This document shows positions 14,511 through 22,094 of a stretch of DNA of 22,122 nucleotides, one piece after another. A program made the position numbers and the translations under genes. Source of the stretch: Proteobacteria bacterium UBA2133. GTDB taxonomy: Bacteria; Pseudomonadota; Gammaproteobacteria; Arenicellales; UBA868. The stretch spans positions 1 to 22,122 of the forward strand of contig DCXP01000071.1 of the NCBI GenBank assembly GCA_002327725.1. The letters are read 5' to 3'. The stretch's first letter is position 1, and the number at the start of each line of letters is the position of its first letter. The notes beneath the pieces are model-generated. The model was given only the letters and a program-made list of their open reading frames with translations. It was not told the DNA's origin and made no database searches.

Positions 14511-15227
14511 ATGGACCCCTCCGAAGGCGTCAACAACAGCATGGGCGGGGGTCTGGATGAAAACGAGGTGGCTGATTTTCTCCGGGCGCACCCGGATTTC
14601 TTTGAGCGCCATCTTGCCCTGCTGAGCGAACTCGTGGTGCCGCATTCGTCCCGCGGCGGAGCGGTATCACTGCTGGAGCGCCAGGTTGGTGTGCTGCGCG
14701 ACCAGCTCAGTATTGAAAAAAACCGGCTCAGCAGCCTGATCGGTGAGGCCAAGGAAAACTCCCGCCTGCAGCAGCGCCTGCAAAGGTGTTTTGAACGGAT
14801 CGTGCGCACGCGCGATATGGCCGAACTGCTCGAAGCCGTGCCCCGGGTGTTACAGGCCGAGTTCGGCCTGGTGACAGCGGTGGTGCAGTTCACCGATCAC
14901 AGCGCAAGAGATGTCGTCCCGATAGGCGCACTGGTATCGATCGATGACGAGAATGTTGCCCTGGTGATGCGCCGGCTGTCCGGAAAGGCCTGTCTGCTGG
15001 AGGCGCCTTTGTCGGGTGAAACAGCAGGACTGCTGGATCCGGCGAGTGCAGCGCAGGCGGCATCCTGTGCCGTGCTGCCGGTAGTCGGCCGCAGCGGTAC
15101 GCCGCTCGGGTGGATTATTCTGGTGTCTCGCGATCCCGAGCACTACCGGCCCGATATGGATACGATCCTGCTGGAAGGGCTGGCCGGGCTGATCGGCGCC
15201 ACCTGCATTCGTCTGGGTCTTTCCTGA
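14511..15227 (+). CDS. DUF484 family protein (GAF-like)
   Basis: A 238-residue DUF484 protein. The characteristic N-terminus EVADFLRAHPDFFERHLALLSEL is followed by a heptad-rich coiled-coil stretch (LLERQVGVLRDQLSIEKNRL and the QQRLQRCFERI that follows) and a GAF-like C-terminal domain ending GLAGLIGATCIRL. Its function is unknown. It sits between dapF and xerC in many Gammaproteobacteria, which argues for a role tied to XerC or to cell-wall or chromosome processes, but that is inference. The ATG at 14511 starts one base after dapF stops; an alternative ATG at 14541 lies closer to the conserved region. Confidence 0.92.
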   Translation: MDPSEGVNNSMGGGLDENEVADFLRAHPDFFERHLALLSELVVPHSSRGGAVSLLERQVGVLRDQLSIEKNRLSSLIGEAKENSRLQQRLQRCFERIVRTRDMAELLEAVPRVLQAEFGLVTAVVQFTDHSARDVVPIGALVSIDDENVALVMRRLSGKACLLEAPLSGETAGLLDPASAAQAASCAVLPVVGRSGTPLGWIILVSRDPEHYRPDMDTILLEGLAGLIGATCIRLGLS

Positions 15228-15236
15228 ACGCATACC

Positions 15237-16136
15237 ATGTCGGACACCGATAAAACCATAAGCGCCTTCGTTGAGCACCTGCGTTACGAGCGGCGCCTGT
15301 CGGAACATACCGTGTCGGCGTATCAGCGGGATCTTGCACGTCTGAGCGAGTTCCTGTCGACGCGGGGTATCGGCAGCCTCGCCAAACTGGCGCCGCCGCA
15401 GGCGAGACTGTTTGCGGCAGGCCTGCGCCACGCGGGTCTGTCGAGCCGTTCGATCAGCCGGGCACTCTCAGCGGCGCGGTCATGCTATCGGTATCTGGTG
15501 CGCGAGAAGCAGGCAAAGATCAATCCCTTCGACGGTATTTCCGCCCCGCGCGGTGAGCGCAAGCTGCCCAAGACGCTGAACATCGAAGAGGCCGCGCAAC
15601 TGGTATCTATCAATCCGGTTTCCGATCAGGACTTTCGTGATCACGCGATTCTGGAGCTTTTTTATTCTTCGGGCCTTCGCCTGTCAGAACTGGCGCGCAC
15701 CGATCTTAAGGATATTGACTTAAGTGCTGGTACGCTGGTGGTGACCGGCAAGGGCGGCAAGACCCGGATCGTCCCCGTTGGCCGCCACGCCGTCACGGCC
15801 ATCCGTGAGTGGATGAAGCGGCGGGATCACTGGGCGGGTTCCGATGAAGAAGCGCTCTTTGTGGGCCGCGCGGGCAGCCGCTTGGGAGCGCGCGCGATTC
15901 AGAAGCGGGTAGAAGTCTGGGCGCTTCGGCAGGGACTGGATCGGGGTGTGCATCCGCATATGCTCCGCCACTCCTTCGCCAGTCATCTTCTGGAATCGAG
16001 TTCCGATCTGCGCGCCGTCCAGGAGTTGCTCGGTCATGCCGATATATCCACCACGCAGGTCTACACCCATCTCGATTTTCAGCACCTCGCCAAGGTGTAC
16101 GACAAGGCGCACCCAAGAGCCCGTCGCCGACGCTGA
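15237..16136 (+). CDS. xerC: Site-specific tyrosine recombinase XerC
   Basis: A 299-residue tyrosine recombinase of the usual XerC length. The SAM-like core-binding domain (FVEHLRYERRLSEHTVSAY) comes first. The catalytic residues are R148 in SSGLRLSEL, K172 in VTGKGGK, H241 and R244 in HPHMLRHSF, H267 in LLGHADI and the nucleophile Y276 in TTQVYTHLD. With XerD it resolves chromosome dimers at dif near division, under FtsK control. XerC rather than XerD is supported by position after dapF-DUF484. The ATG at 15237 begins nine bases after DUF484 stops. It has no adjacent attachment sites or cargo, so this is the housekeeping recombinase. Confidence 0.96.
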   Translation: MSDTDKTISAFVEHLRYERRLSEHTVSAYQRDLARLSEFLSTRGIGSLAKLAPPQARLFAAGLRHAGLSSRSISRALSAARSCYRYLVREKQAKINPFDGISAPRGERKLPKTLNIEEAAQLVSINPVSDQDFRDHAILELFYSSGLRLSELARTDLKDIDLSAGTLVVTGKGGKTRIVPVGRHAVTAIREWMKRRDHWAGSDEEALFVGRAGSRLGARAIQKRVEVWALRQGLDRGVHPHMLRHSFASHLLESSSDLRAVQELLGHADISTTQVYTHLDFQHLAKVYDKAHPRARRRR

Positions 16137-16179
16137 ACGCGGTTGGCTTGGATTCGCACCCCCCAAAGCCGCGTTCTTT
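16135..16179 (+). terminator. Likely terminator of the dapF-DUF484-xerC unit
   Basis: GAACGCGG (16135-16142, overlapping the xerC stop) pairs perfectly with CCGCGTTC (16169-16176). An inner TTGG/CCAA can extend the stem with a two-base bulge. A short T-rich tail follows, so strength is uncertain. Confidence 0.4.
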
Positions 16180-16303
16180 GCGGACACTGCCCGGCACCAT
16201 TTCGCGGCAGGCTTTAAGCGAGGTGGCCGATGTTTGGCCGGGGTCTGCGTCGCGGATGAAGCGGTATCGGACGCGGGGGGCATCTTCGGGCCGGATAAGC
16301 GCC

Positions 16304-16312
16304 TGATATACA
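16304..16312 (+). promoter_or_regulatory. Possible extended -10 promoter of hppA
   Basis: TGATATACA fits an extended -10 (TG, one base, then TATACA) about 78 bases upstream of the hppA ATG. A second A+T-rich hexamer, GATAAT, follows at 16314-16319. The -35 region is poor. Confidence 0.35.
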
Positions 16313-16389
16313 TGATAATATTGGGGTTACACCGCGCTGGTTCCAGTTTGGTGTTCTGCGAATCGTTTCCCATCTGAGAGGGGTTATTT

Positions 16390-18426
16390 ATGTCTTCTGT
16401 TGCTCTGATTCCTGTGGTTTTGGGTGTCATCGGTCTTCTGGCGGCGTTTGTTGTCTACCGCTCGGTCCTTGCCTATTCCCCAGGCACCGGAAAGGTTTCT
16501 GAGATTGGCGAAAAAATCCACAAGGGCGCGCTGGTCTTCATGCGCCGCGAGTATTCCTACCTTGCGATTTTTGCGATCATTGTCGGCGTACTGATTTTTA
16601 TCTCCGATCTCGGCTGGCGAACAACGGTCGCGTTTTTCGTCGGTGCGCTCGCCTCCGCATCGGCGGGTTATATCGGGATGTTTACCGCCACCCGGGCGAA
16701 TGTCCGCACGACCACCGCGGCGGCTGAAAGCGGGGCAGCGGCTGCCCTGACCGTGGCGTTCTTCGGCGGCTCGATCATGGGCCTCACCGTGGCGGCTATG
16801 GGATTGCTGGGTCTGGGCATCCTGTATCTTGCCTTCGGCGGTGATCCCCATACCGCACACGTGATTCACGGATTCGGCATGGGCGCATCTTCAGTGGCAC
16901 TGTTCTCCCGTGTTGGCGGGGGCATCTTCACCAAGAGTGCTGATGTCGGCGCGGACCTGGTGGGCAAGGTTGAAGCTGGTATCCCCGAGGATGATCCCCG
17001 CAACCCCGGCGTCATCGCGGATAACGTCGGCGACAACGTCGGCGACGTGGCCGGTATGGGCTCGGATATCTTTGAGTCCTACTGCGGCTCGATGATTGCC
17101 ACGATCGCCATTGCGGCAACACTGGGTCCGGAGGTGATCAGCGCGCTCGCGGGCGGTGATCAGTCGAAACTGATGTTTCTGCCGCTGGCGCTGGCGTCGG
17201 TGGGCATTCTGTGTTCTCTGGCCGGAATCGCGCTGGTCAAGGGCGCCTCGAGCAAGGCCCCGGATAAGGCACTTCGGACCGGTACCATCGGCGCAACAGT
17301 GATTTTCATTATTGCCGCGCTGGCGCTGACCTGGTGGTCTGATATCAGTCTCAAAATCTGGTGGTCGGTCCTGGTCGGTGCTCTCGGCGGCATCGTGATT
17401 GGCCTTGTGACCGAGTACTACACCGCAGGGCCCCCGGTCCGGAAAATCGCCGGTGCCGGTGAGACCGGACCCGCGACCATTATGATCACCGGTCTCTCCG
17501 TGGGTATGCAGTCCGTGGTGGTGCCGGTGCTGATGCTGTGCGTCATCATCCTGGTGTCGAGCTGGCTGGCCGGTCTCTACGGGGTCGGTATTGCCGCGGT
17601 TGGCATGCTTGCGACCGTGGGCATCACGATGGCGATCGACGCCTACGGGCCGGTGGCTGACAATGCCGGCGGCATTGCCGAGATGGCAGGCCTGGGTGAG
17701 GAGGTCCGTGAAATCACCGATACCCTGGATGAACTGGGCAACACCACCGCGGCTATCGGCAAGGGTTTTGCGATTGGGGCAGCGGCCCTGGCAGCACTTG
17801 CCATCATCTCGGCTTACATCGAGACAGTGGCTTTCCACGTCCCGGATTTCAGTCTGCGGATCAACGATCCGGTGGTACTGGCCGGGATGTTCCTCGGCGG
17901 GATTTTTCCATTCCTGGTCAGCAGCCTGACCATGACGGCAGTGGGAGACGCGGCATTCGAAATGATCCATGAAATCCGGCGTCAGTTCAAAGAAATCCCC
18001 GGCCTGCTTGAGGGCAATGCGGAGCCCGATACCGAGCGATGTGTCGAAATCGCGACCACCGCGGCGCTGAAGCGGATGATCGCCCCCGGGGTGCTCGCCG
18101 TTGGTTCGCCGGTCGTGGTCGGTTTTGCGCTTGGTCCTGCGGCGCTCGGCGGCATGCTGGGCGGCGCCCTTTTGGGCTGTGTCCTGCTGGCGCTGACCAT
18201 GGCGAACGCAGGCGGGGCCTGGGATAACGCCAAAAAATACATCGAGAAAGGCAACCTCGGCGGCAAAGGATCCGAGGTGCACAAGGCTGCTGTTGTGGGC
18301 GACACAGTCGGAGATCCGTTCAAGGACACCTCCGGGCCCTCGATGAACATCCTGATCAACGTGATGGCGATTGTCTCTCTGGTGATCGCGCCTTTGTTGG
18401 GCACGCCTTTGTTGGTGTTGGGCTGA
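16390..18426 (+). CDS. hppA: Membrane-bound ion-translocating pyrophosphatase, K+-dependent, Na+-type residues
   Basis: A 678-residue integral membrane pyrophosphatase with about 16 transmembrane helices. The pyrophosphate/Mg sites are visible as DVGADLVGK (185-193), DDPRNPGVIADNVGDNVGD (201-219) and, near the C-terminus, GDTVGDPFKDTSGPS. It couples PPi hydrolysis to cation export. The sequence GNTTAAIGKG has A454 and G457 where K+-independent enzymes have Lys and Thr, so K+ dependence is expected. E229 in SDIFESYCGS is at the position typical of Na+-pumping members; K+-independent H+ pumps usually have this Glu shifted. Proton, sodium or dual transport cannot be settled by eye. The ATG at 16390 follows GAGAGGGG. 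It is monocistronic, with its own strong terminator. Confidence 0.97.
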   Translation: MSSVALIPVVLGVIGLLAAFVVYRSVLAYSPGTGKVSEIGEKIHKGALVFMRREYSYLAIFAIIVGVLIFISDLGWRTTVAFFVGALASASAGYIGMFTATRANVRTTTAAAESGAAAALTVAFFGGSIMGLTVAAMGLLGLGILYLAFGGDPHTAHVIHGFGMGASSVALFSRVGGGIFTKSADVGADLVGKVEAGIPEDDPRNPGVIADNVGDNVGDVAGMGSDIFESYCGSMIATIAIAATLGPEVISALAGGDQSKLMFLPLALASVGILCSLAGIALVKGASSKAPDKALRTGTIGATVIFIIAALALTWWSDISLKIWWSVLVGALGGIVIGLVTEYYTAGPPVRKIAGAGETGPATIMITGLSVGMQSVVVPVLMLCVIILVSSWLAGLYGVGIAAVGMLATVGITMAIDAYGPVADNAGGIAEMAGLGEEVREITDTLDELGNTTAAIGKGFAIGAAALAALAIISAYIETVAFHVPDFSLRINDPVVLAGMFLGGIFPFLVSSLTMTAVGDAAFEMIHEIRRQFKEIPGLLEGNAEPDTERCVEIATTAALKRMIAPGVLAVGSPVVVGFALGPAALGGMLGGALLGCVLLALTMANAGGAWDNAKKYIEKGNLGGKGSEVHKAAVVGDTVGDPFKDTSGPSMNILINVMAIVSLVIAPLLGTPLLVLG

Positions 18427-18445
18427 TCGTTTCAGGCATCTTGTG

Positions 18446-18475
18446 AAAGGGCCGGCAAAAGCCGGCCTTTTTTTT
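18446..18475 (+). terminator. Strong intrinsic terminator of hppA
   Basis: A GGCCGGC-type stem (18446-18456 with 18461-18471, one G-T pair) around an AAAA loop is followed by an unbroken T-run to 18475, starting 20 bases after the hppA stop. Confidence 0.93.
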
Positions 18476-18531
18476 ATCCGCGTCACGGGCAACAATAAAG
18501 CCCCAGTCCTTAACCCCCAAGGCGACACACG

Positions 18532-19068
18532 ATGACCATACCGAGGATCCGGCCCGCTGCTGAGGCGGACCTTGAGGCGGTACGCCGGATTTACGAACAC
18601 GAGGTGCTGAACGGGACCGCTTCGTTTGAAATCGACCCACCGGATCTTGAGTCGATCCGCGAACGCTGGCGAAGGGCCGGTCAGGCGGGCCTGCCCTTTC
18701 TGGTGGCGCATGAGGATAACGAGGTCGTGGCTTTCGCCTATGCGCTGCCGTACCGGCCGAGACCGGCTTATCGTTTCACCGTGGAACACTCGATCTATGT
18801 CGCCCCACCCTGGCGTCGACAGGGTATCGGCAAGCGTCTTCTTGACTGTCTCGTCGAGGCCCTTGAACTTTGCGGCGTGCGCGAGATCGTCGGCATCATC
18901 GGGGACAGCGCCAATCGTGCATCGCTGCTTGCGCACGAACGGGCGGGCTTTCGCCAGGTCGGTACACTGCAAAACGTCGGCTGGAAGTTTGACCGCTGGC
19001 TGGATACGGTGATCGTGCAGCGCAGTCTTGAGCCCGATACCCGCAAGCCGCCAAAGGCCGGCCCATGA
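18532..19068 (+). CDS. GNAT N-acetyltransferase (phosphinothricin/methionine sulfoximine type)
   Basis: A 178-residue GNAT enzyme. Its N-terminus IRPAAEADLEAVRRIYEHEVLNGTASFE and the segment VEHSIYVAPPWRRQGIGKRLL (acetyl-CoA pyrophosphate loop, about R96-K101), then ASLLAHERAGFRQVGTL, fit the PAT/YncA subgroup. Members acetylate glutamate analogues such as phosphinothricin or methionine sulfoximine, which usually means general detoxification. The true substrate is unknown. ATG at 18532 follows AAGG by ten bases. It overlaps the next gene by four bases (ATGA), so the two are likely co-translated. Confidence 0.92.
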   Translation: MTIPRIRPAAEADLEAVRRIYEHEVLNGTASFEIDPPDLESIRERWRRAGQAGLPFLVAHEDNEVVAFAYALPYRPRPAYRFTVEHSIYVAPPWRRQGIGKRLLDCLVEALELCGVREIVGIIGDSANRASLLAHERAGFRQVGTLQNVGWKFDRWLDTVIVQRSLEPDTRKPPKAGP

Positions 19069-19718
19069 CCCCTGCACTTCCCTGTGTACTTGACCATCTG
19101 GTCATCGGCGCACGGTCCCTGGAAGAAGGCCGCGGTTTTGTTGCTGATCTTCTGGGCGTGTCCCCTGTGGCGGGCGGTACGCATCCTCATATGGGAACCC
19201 ACAATGTCCTGCTGTCGCTGGGGGGTTCTGTCTACCTGGAGGTGATCGCGGTGGACCCCGAGGCTGAACCGCCAGACCGGCCGCGCTGGTTTTCACTCGA
19301 TAATCCTAGGATTCGGCAGGCCCTTGAGCAGGGACCCCGGCTGCTTACCTGGGTGGTGCGCACCGCGGATATCGCAGGTCTCGACCGTCTTGCCCCTTAT
19401 GCGACCTGCGAGGTCCGCGAGATGTCGCGCGGTGACCTCAGGTGGCTGTTTGCTTTCACCGAGGACGGCGAGTGTCCTGGCGGCGGTCTGCTGCCGCATG
19501 TGATCGAGTGGTGCGGATCAGCGCACCCGAGCGATGTATTGCCTGCCTCCAGTTGCCGCTTCAGTGCTTTGAAGGGTCACTTCGATGGCGCTGACAGTGC
19601 CATCGCTACGCTCGCTGACATGGGCCTTGAAAGTCTTTTCAGCGGACAGACATCCGGGCAAGCCGGTGAGCGGGTGTCTGCGGTGATCAAGACGCCGCGC
19701 GGCGAGATCACATTTTGA
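19065..19718 (+). CDS. Glyoxalase-like (VOC superfamily) protein
   Basis: A 217-residue protein starting CVLDHLVIGARSLEEGRGFVADLLG, the typical first beta-alpha-beta unit of the VOC fold, with a probable metal ligand H11 and E59 in SVYLEVIAVDPEA. The segment GTHPHMGTHNVLLSLG marks it as the Glyoxalase_3-like branch. Such proteins are mostly uncharacterised; lyase or dioxygenase activity is possible but not shown. Its start overlaps the stop of the GNAT gene (ATGA), and the hydrolase-fold gene follows after 31 bases, suggesting one transcript. Confidence 0.87.
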   Translation: MTPALPCVLDHLVIGARSLEEGRGFVADLLGVSPVAGGTHPHMGTHNVLLSLGGSVYLEVIAVDPEAEPPDRPRWFSLDNPRIRQALEQGPRLLTWVVRTADIAGLDRLAPYATCEVREMSRGDLRWLFAFTEDGECPGGGLLPHVIEWCGSAHPSDVLPASSCRFSALKGHFDGADSAIATLADMGLESLFSGQTSGQAGERVSAVIKTPRGEITF

Positions 19719-19749
19719 ATCTGCTCACGGGATACTGGAATCGTTTCGC

Positions 19750-20784
19750 ATGAGCGGGCTCCAAGGCCGGCCGAAACCGCGTCCCGAGTGGCGGGGCGCC
19801 GTCAAACTGCTGTTTGCGTTTCAGCGCAATCAGACCCCAGGCAAACTGGAAACGGTTTCGCATGACGACACCCGGGTCGACATCTACGATCCCCCCACGG
19901 CACCGATGGCTACCGTGATCTTTGTGCCGGGTCTTGCCATCCGGGGCCGGGAAGATCCACGAATCCGCAGGTTTGGCTGGGCGTTGTGCGCCGCGGGGGC
20001 GCGGGTGCTGATACCGGATATCCCGAGCATCCGCGCTTTGAAGATCTCGGCCCGTCAGCCGGCCGAGGTCAATGCGCTGCTGAAGTCTCTGGCCCAAGAC
20101 CGCACCATGGTCACGACCGATGACATCGCCCTGATGTCGGTGTCGTTTTCAAGCGTATTCGTTTTGCGCGCGGCGCTTGATCGGGCGCTGGCTGATCGTG
20201 TAAGCGCCCTGGGCCTCATTGGCGGCTATTTCGATATCGAGAAAGTCGCTGATTTTCTGATCACCTCCGAGCATGCCGATCCCTATGGCAGGCTGTTGAT
20301 CGCGCGCAGTTATTTCGCTGAGTTCGAGTCTGCTGAGCAAGGAGTTGTTGCTGCCCTGAAACACGCCGTTGAGAGATCCGCGCTCGATAACGCACAGCCC
20401 AATGAACTGGATGATCTTTTTGATGTGAACGATCCGGTGGAGAAGTCGCTGCACCGGCTTTTGTCGGACCCAGAGGCACGGCGGGGCTTTCTCGACAAGG
20501 TGGTGAAGGTGTTTGACGGCAACTGGGCGGGTTACCGGGTACCCCAGCAGCTTCCACAGAGCATGCCTGCGGTCTTTCTATTGCATGGTCGAACCGATCC
20601 GGTGATTCCAACTGAGGAATCCCGCCGCCTTGCGCACCGGCTCGCCAGCCAGGGCGTTGCGCATCATCTGTGTGTGAGCAATCTTCTGGATCACGGCAAC
20701 ACCGCGATTTCACTGCGCCGGGCGGTAGATGTGTATCACCTGGTGGTGGGTTTTGCCTGGTTCCTCGCGCGCCTTCGCCGATAG
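19750..20784 (+). CDS. Alpha/beta-hydrolase-fold protein
   Basis: A 344-residue protein with an alpha/beta-hydrolase layout. ATVIFVPGLAIRG forms the first core strand and oxyanion loop. IALMSVSFSS is where the nucleophile elbow should be (S132), LLHGRTDPVIP provides the acid D283, and LLDHGNTA provides H315. The elbow lacks both glycines of GxSxG (it reads S-V-S-F-S), which is unusual but does occur in divergent members. A helical insert (about 165-245) would form the cap. There is no signal peptide, so it is probably cytosolic. The substrate is unknown. It is the third gene of the GNAT-VOC-hydrolase run and converges on the zinc-finger gene with a 22-base gap. Confidence 0.75.
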   Translation: MSGLQGRPKPRPEWRGAVKLLFAFQRNQTPGKLETVSHDDTRVDIYDPPTAPMATVIFVPGLAIRGREDPRIRRFGWALCAAGARVLIPDIPSIRALKISARQPAEVNALLKSLAQDRTMVTTDDIALMSVSFSSVFVLRAALDRALADRVSALGLIGGYFDIEKVADFLITSEHADPYGRLLIARSYFAEFESAEQGVVAALKHAVERSALDNAQPNELDDLFDVNDPVEKSLHRLLSDPEARRGFLDKVVKVFDGNWAGYRVPQQLPQSMPAVFLLHGRTDPVIPTEESRRLAHRLASQGVAHHLCVSNLLDHGNTAISLRRAVDVYHLVVGFAWFLARLRR

Positions 20785-20806
20785 GTTCGACGGTCCGGGC
20801 TGTCAA

Positions 20807-21151
20807 TCAGCCCCGCTCGCGGGCGCTCTGGCAGGGGACACAGCAACGCTGTGTCGGGTCCAGCGCAAGGCGCTCTGCAGCAATGGGTTCACCGCAGTCA
20901 TCGCACAGCCCGAAGTGGGGGTCCTCGTCAACCCGGTCCAACGCCTCGTCTATCGCCTCGAGCATGGCTTCGTGCCGCCGCGCCATCTCCAGCGCCATCT
21001 GATGATCCTGCATGGCTTCGGCCCGGGACAGGCGGCCGACACGTGTCTGATCAAGCTCTATGGTTTCGGTCCCATTGAGCGCAGATTCCCGGGAAAGCGC
21101 CTCCCGGCGTGAGAGCAGCAGGTTTCGGATCTGATGACGGTCAATCGGCAT
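20807..21151 (-). CDS. DksA/TraR-type C4 zinc-finger protein
   Basis: A short (114-residue) DksA/TraR-family protein: a helical coiled-coil half (MQDHQMALEMARRHEAMLEA) and a C4 zinc finger with C83, C86, C104 and C107 spaced C-x2-C-x17-C-x2-C in GLCDDCGEPI and RCCVPCQ. Family members enter the RNA polymerase secondary channel and alter transcription, in DksA together with ppGpp; short versions can act alone. The frame extends to a TTG at 21196, but that codon lies inside the T-run of the upstream gene's terminator. ATG at 21151 therefore fits better. No separate promoter is obvious in the 44 bases between. Confidence 0.9.
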   Translation of the reverse strand: MPIDRHQIRNLLLSRREALSRESALNGTETIELDQTRVGRLSRAEAMQDHQMALEMARRHEAMLEAIDEALDRVDEDPHFGLCDDCGEPIAAERLALDPTQRCCVPCQSARERG

Positions 21152-21194
21152 ACGCGAGATGCCCCCAGAGCGGCTGTTGTGCTGCCGGTACGGC

Positions 21195-21226
21195 AAAAAA
21201 GAGGACGCCTACCAGGCGTCCTCTTT
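21195..21226 (-). terminator. Strong intrinsic terminator of the urate-hydroxylase-like gene
   Basis: Perfect 10-base arms GAGGACGCCT (21201-21210) and AGGCGTCCTC (21214-21223) around a 3-base loop extend by three A-T pairs. On the minus strand the stem runs into six T, 18 bases after the stop of the gene above it. The plus-strand side has only three T. Confidence 0.92.
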
Positions 21227-21243
21227 ATCTGAGGTGTTCGTTA

Positions 21244-21900
21244 TTAAAAGTATTGCACTACCCCTGACATGATGATCGTCAGCACCACAGACGAGGTGAT
21301 AACCGCTTTGACCGACTGGATCACGCCGTTCATCTTTCCCCAGATCGCATTGGCTTCGATGACTAGGACAATAGCCAGGCCGACCAGCAAAGCGACATTG
21401 CTCATGGCGAAATCACCGGTGCCACCCAAAACGCCACCATTCATGCCGGCGTGTCCAGATACCACCATGAAAAACAGCATGGGCAAAGAGAACAAAGTGT
21501 TGGTACGCGAAGCCAGGCCGGCTTTCGGTCCGGCAGCCGCTTTGTCGCCAGACTCCAGGCCAATGACAATCTTCTGGTTGGGCCAGATGATCAGCCAGAC
21601 GTTGAGCATCATGATGGTGCCCATCAGTGCGCCGAGAGTGATGCTCAGATTAATCCCTCCTTTATGGTGCATGATATACCCAATCAATAAAAGACCAGTG
21701 AGGAAGGTGAACATCGCTGCCCACCGGAACCACCACAGAGCGCGAGGCGCGAGTTTGGCCGTGACATCGGCCTTGGCGGAATCATCCGCTTCTTTTATGT
21801 ATTCGGTCTGAACAAAATTGAAGTAGTACAGCAGGCCAATCCATGCCACGCCGAATACGATATGACCCCAACGCATCAATACATCCATTAGGTATGCCAT
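21244..21900 (-). CDS. Stand-alone urate hydroxylase-type membrane domain (PuuD N-terminal/DUF989)
   Basis: A 218-residue multi-pass membrane protein. The first helix, MRWGHIVFGVAWIGLLYYFNFVQ, carries the hallmark of the Urate_ox_N (PuuD) family. Further segments are MFTFLTGLLLIGYIMHHKGG, IMMLNVWLIIWPNQKIVIGL and two more hydrophobic stretches to the C-terminus. PuuD-type enzymes oxidise urate using a C-terminal cytochrome c domain. That domain, with its CxxCH motif, is absent here, and no purine-degradation genes are in view, so urate activity is not assured. The ATG at 21900 is supported by GAGAGG seven bases upstream; a farther start would put 15 polar residues ahead of it. It ends in a strong terminator. 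Confidence 0.82.
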   Translation of the reverse strand: MAYLMDVLMRWGHIVFGVAWIGLLYYFNFVQTEYIKEADDSAKADVTAKLAPRALWWFRWAAMFTFLTGLLLIGYIMHHKGGINLSITLGALMGTIMMLNVWLIIWPNQKIVIGLESGDKAAAGPKAGLASRTNTLFSLPMLFFMVVSGHAGMNGGVLGGTGDFAMSNVALLVGLAIVLVIEANAIWGKMNGVIQSVKAVITSSVVLTIIMSGVVQYF

Positions 21901-22053
21901 TTGTTTCCTCTCCCAGATACGGGTTGCTTGAGTACCGGACGACACTCCTGCCGAACCGGAGTTTTGAAAGCGCGGGCTGGCTGTTCGCGAATTACCCTAC
22001 AAAAAGCAAGCCTGCAGGCCCCTACGACGGCCCAATTTTAGTGCAGCTATCCC

Positions 22054-22081
22054 GGCTGCGCCAAACGGTGTCGGCGCAGCC
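22054..22081 (-). terminator. Perfect GC-rich hairpin upstream of the membrane-domain gene
   Basis: GGCTGCGCC (22054-22062) and GGCGCAGCC (22073-22081) are perfect 9-base inverted arms around a 10-base loop. No T-run follows on either strand. It lies 13 bases beyond a possible minus-strand stop codon at 22095-22097 and may end that gene's transcript. Confidence 0.35.
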
Positions 22082-22094
22082 AGGGCTTGGCGTG

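Noticed and set aside
16891..19077. 728-codon minus-strand frame opposite hppA
   Set aside because: Long antisense frames are expected opposite GC-rich membrane-protein genes; the sequence is rich in R, H, Q and D with no domain, and it spans a strong terminator and a second real gene.
20797..20813. GGGCTG/CAGCCC hairpin between the hydrolase-fold and zinc-finger genes
   Set aside because: The stem is only six bases with no T-run on either strand, so I do not call it a terminator.
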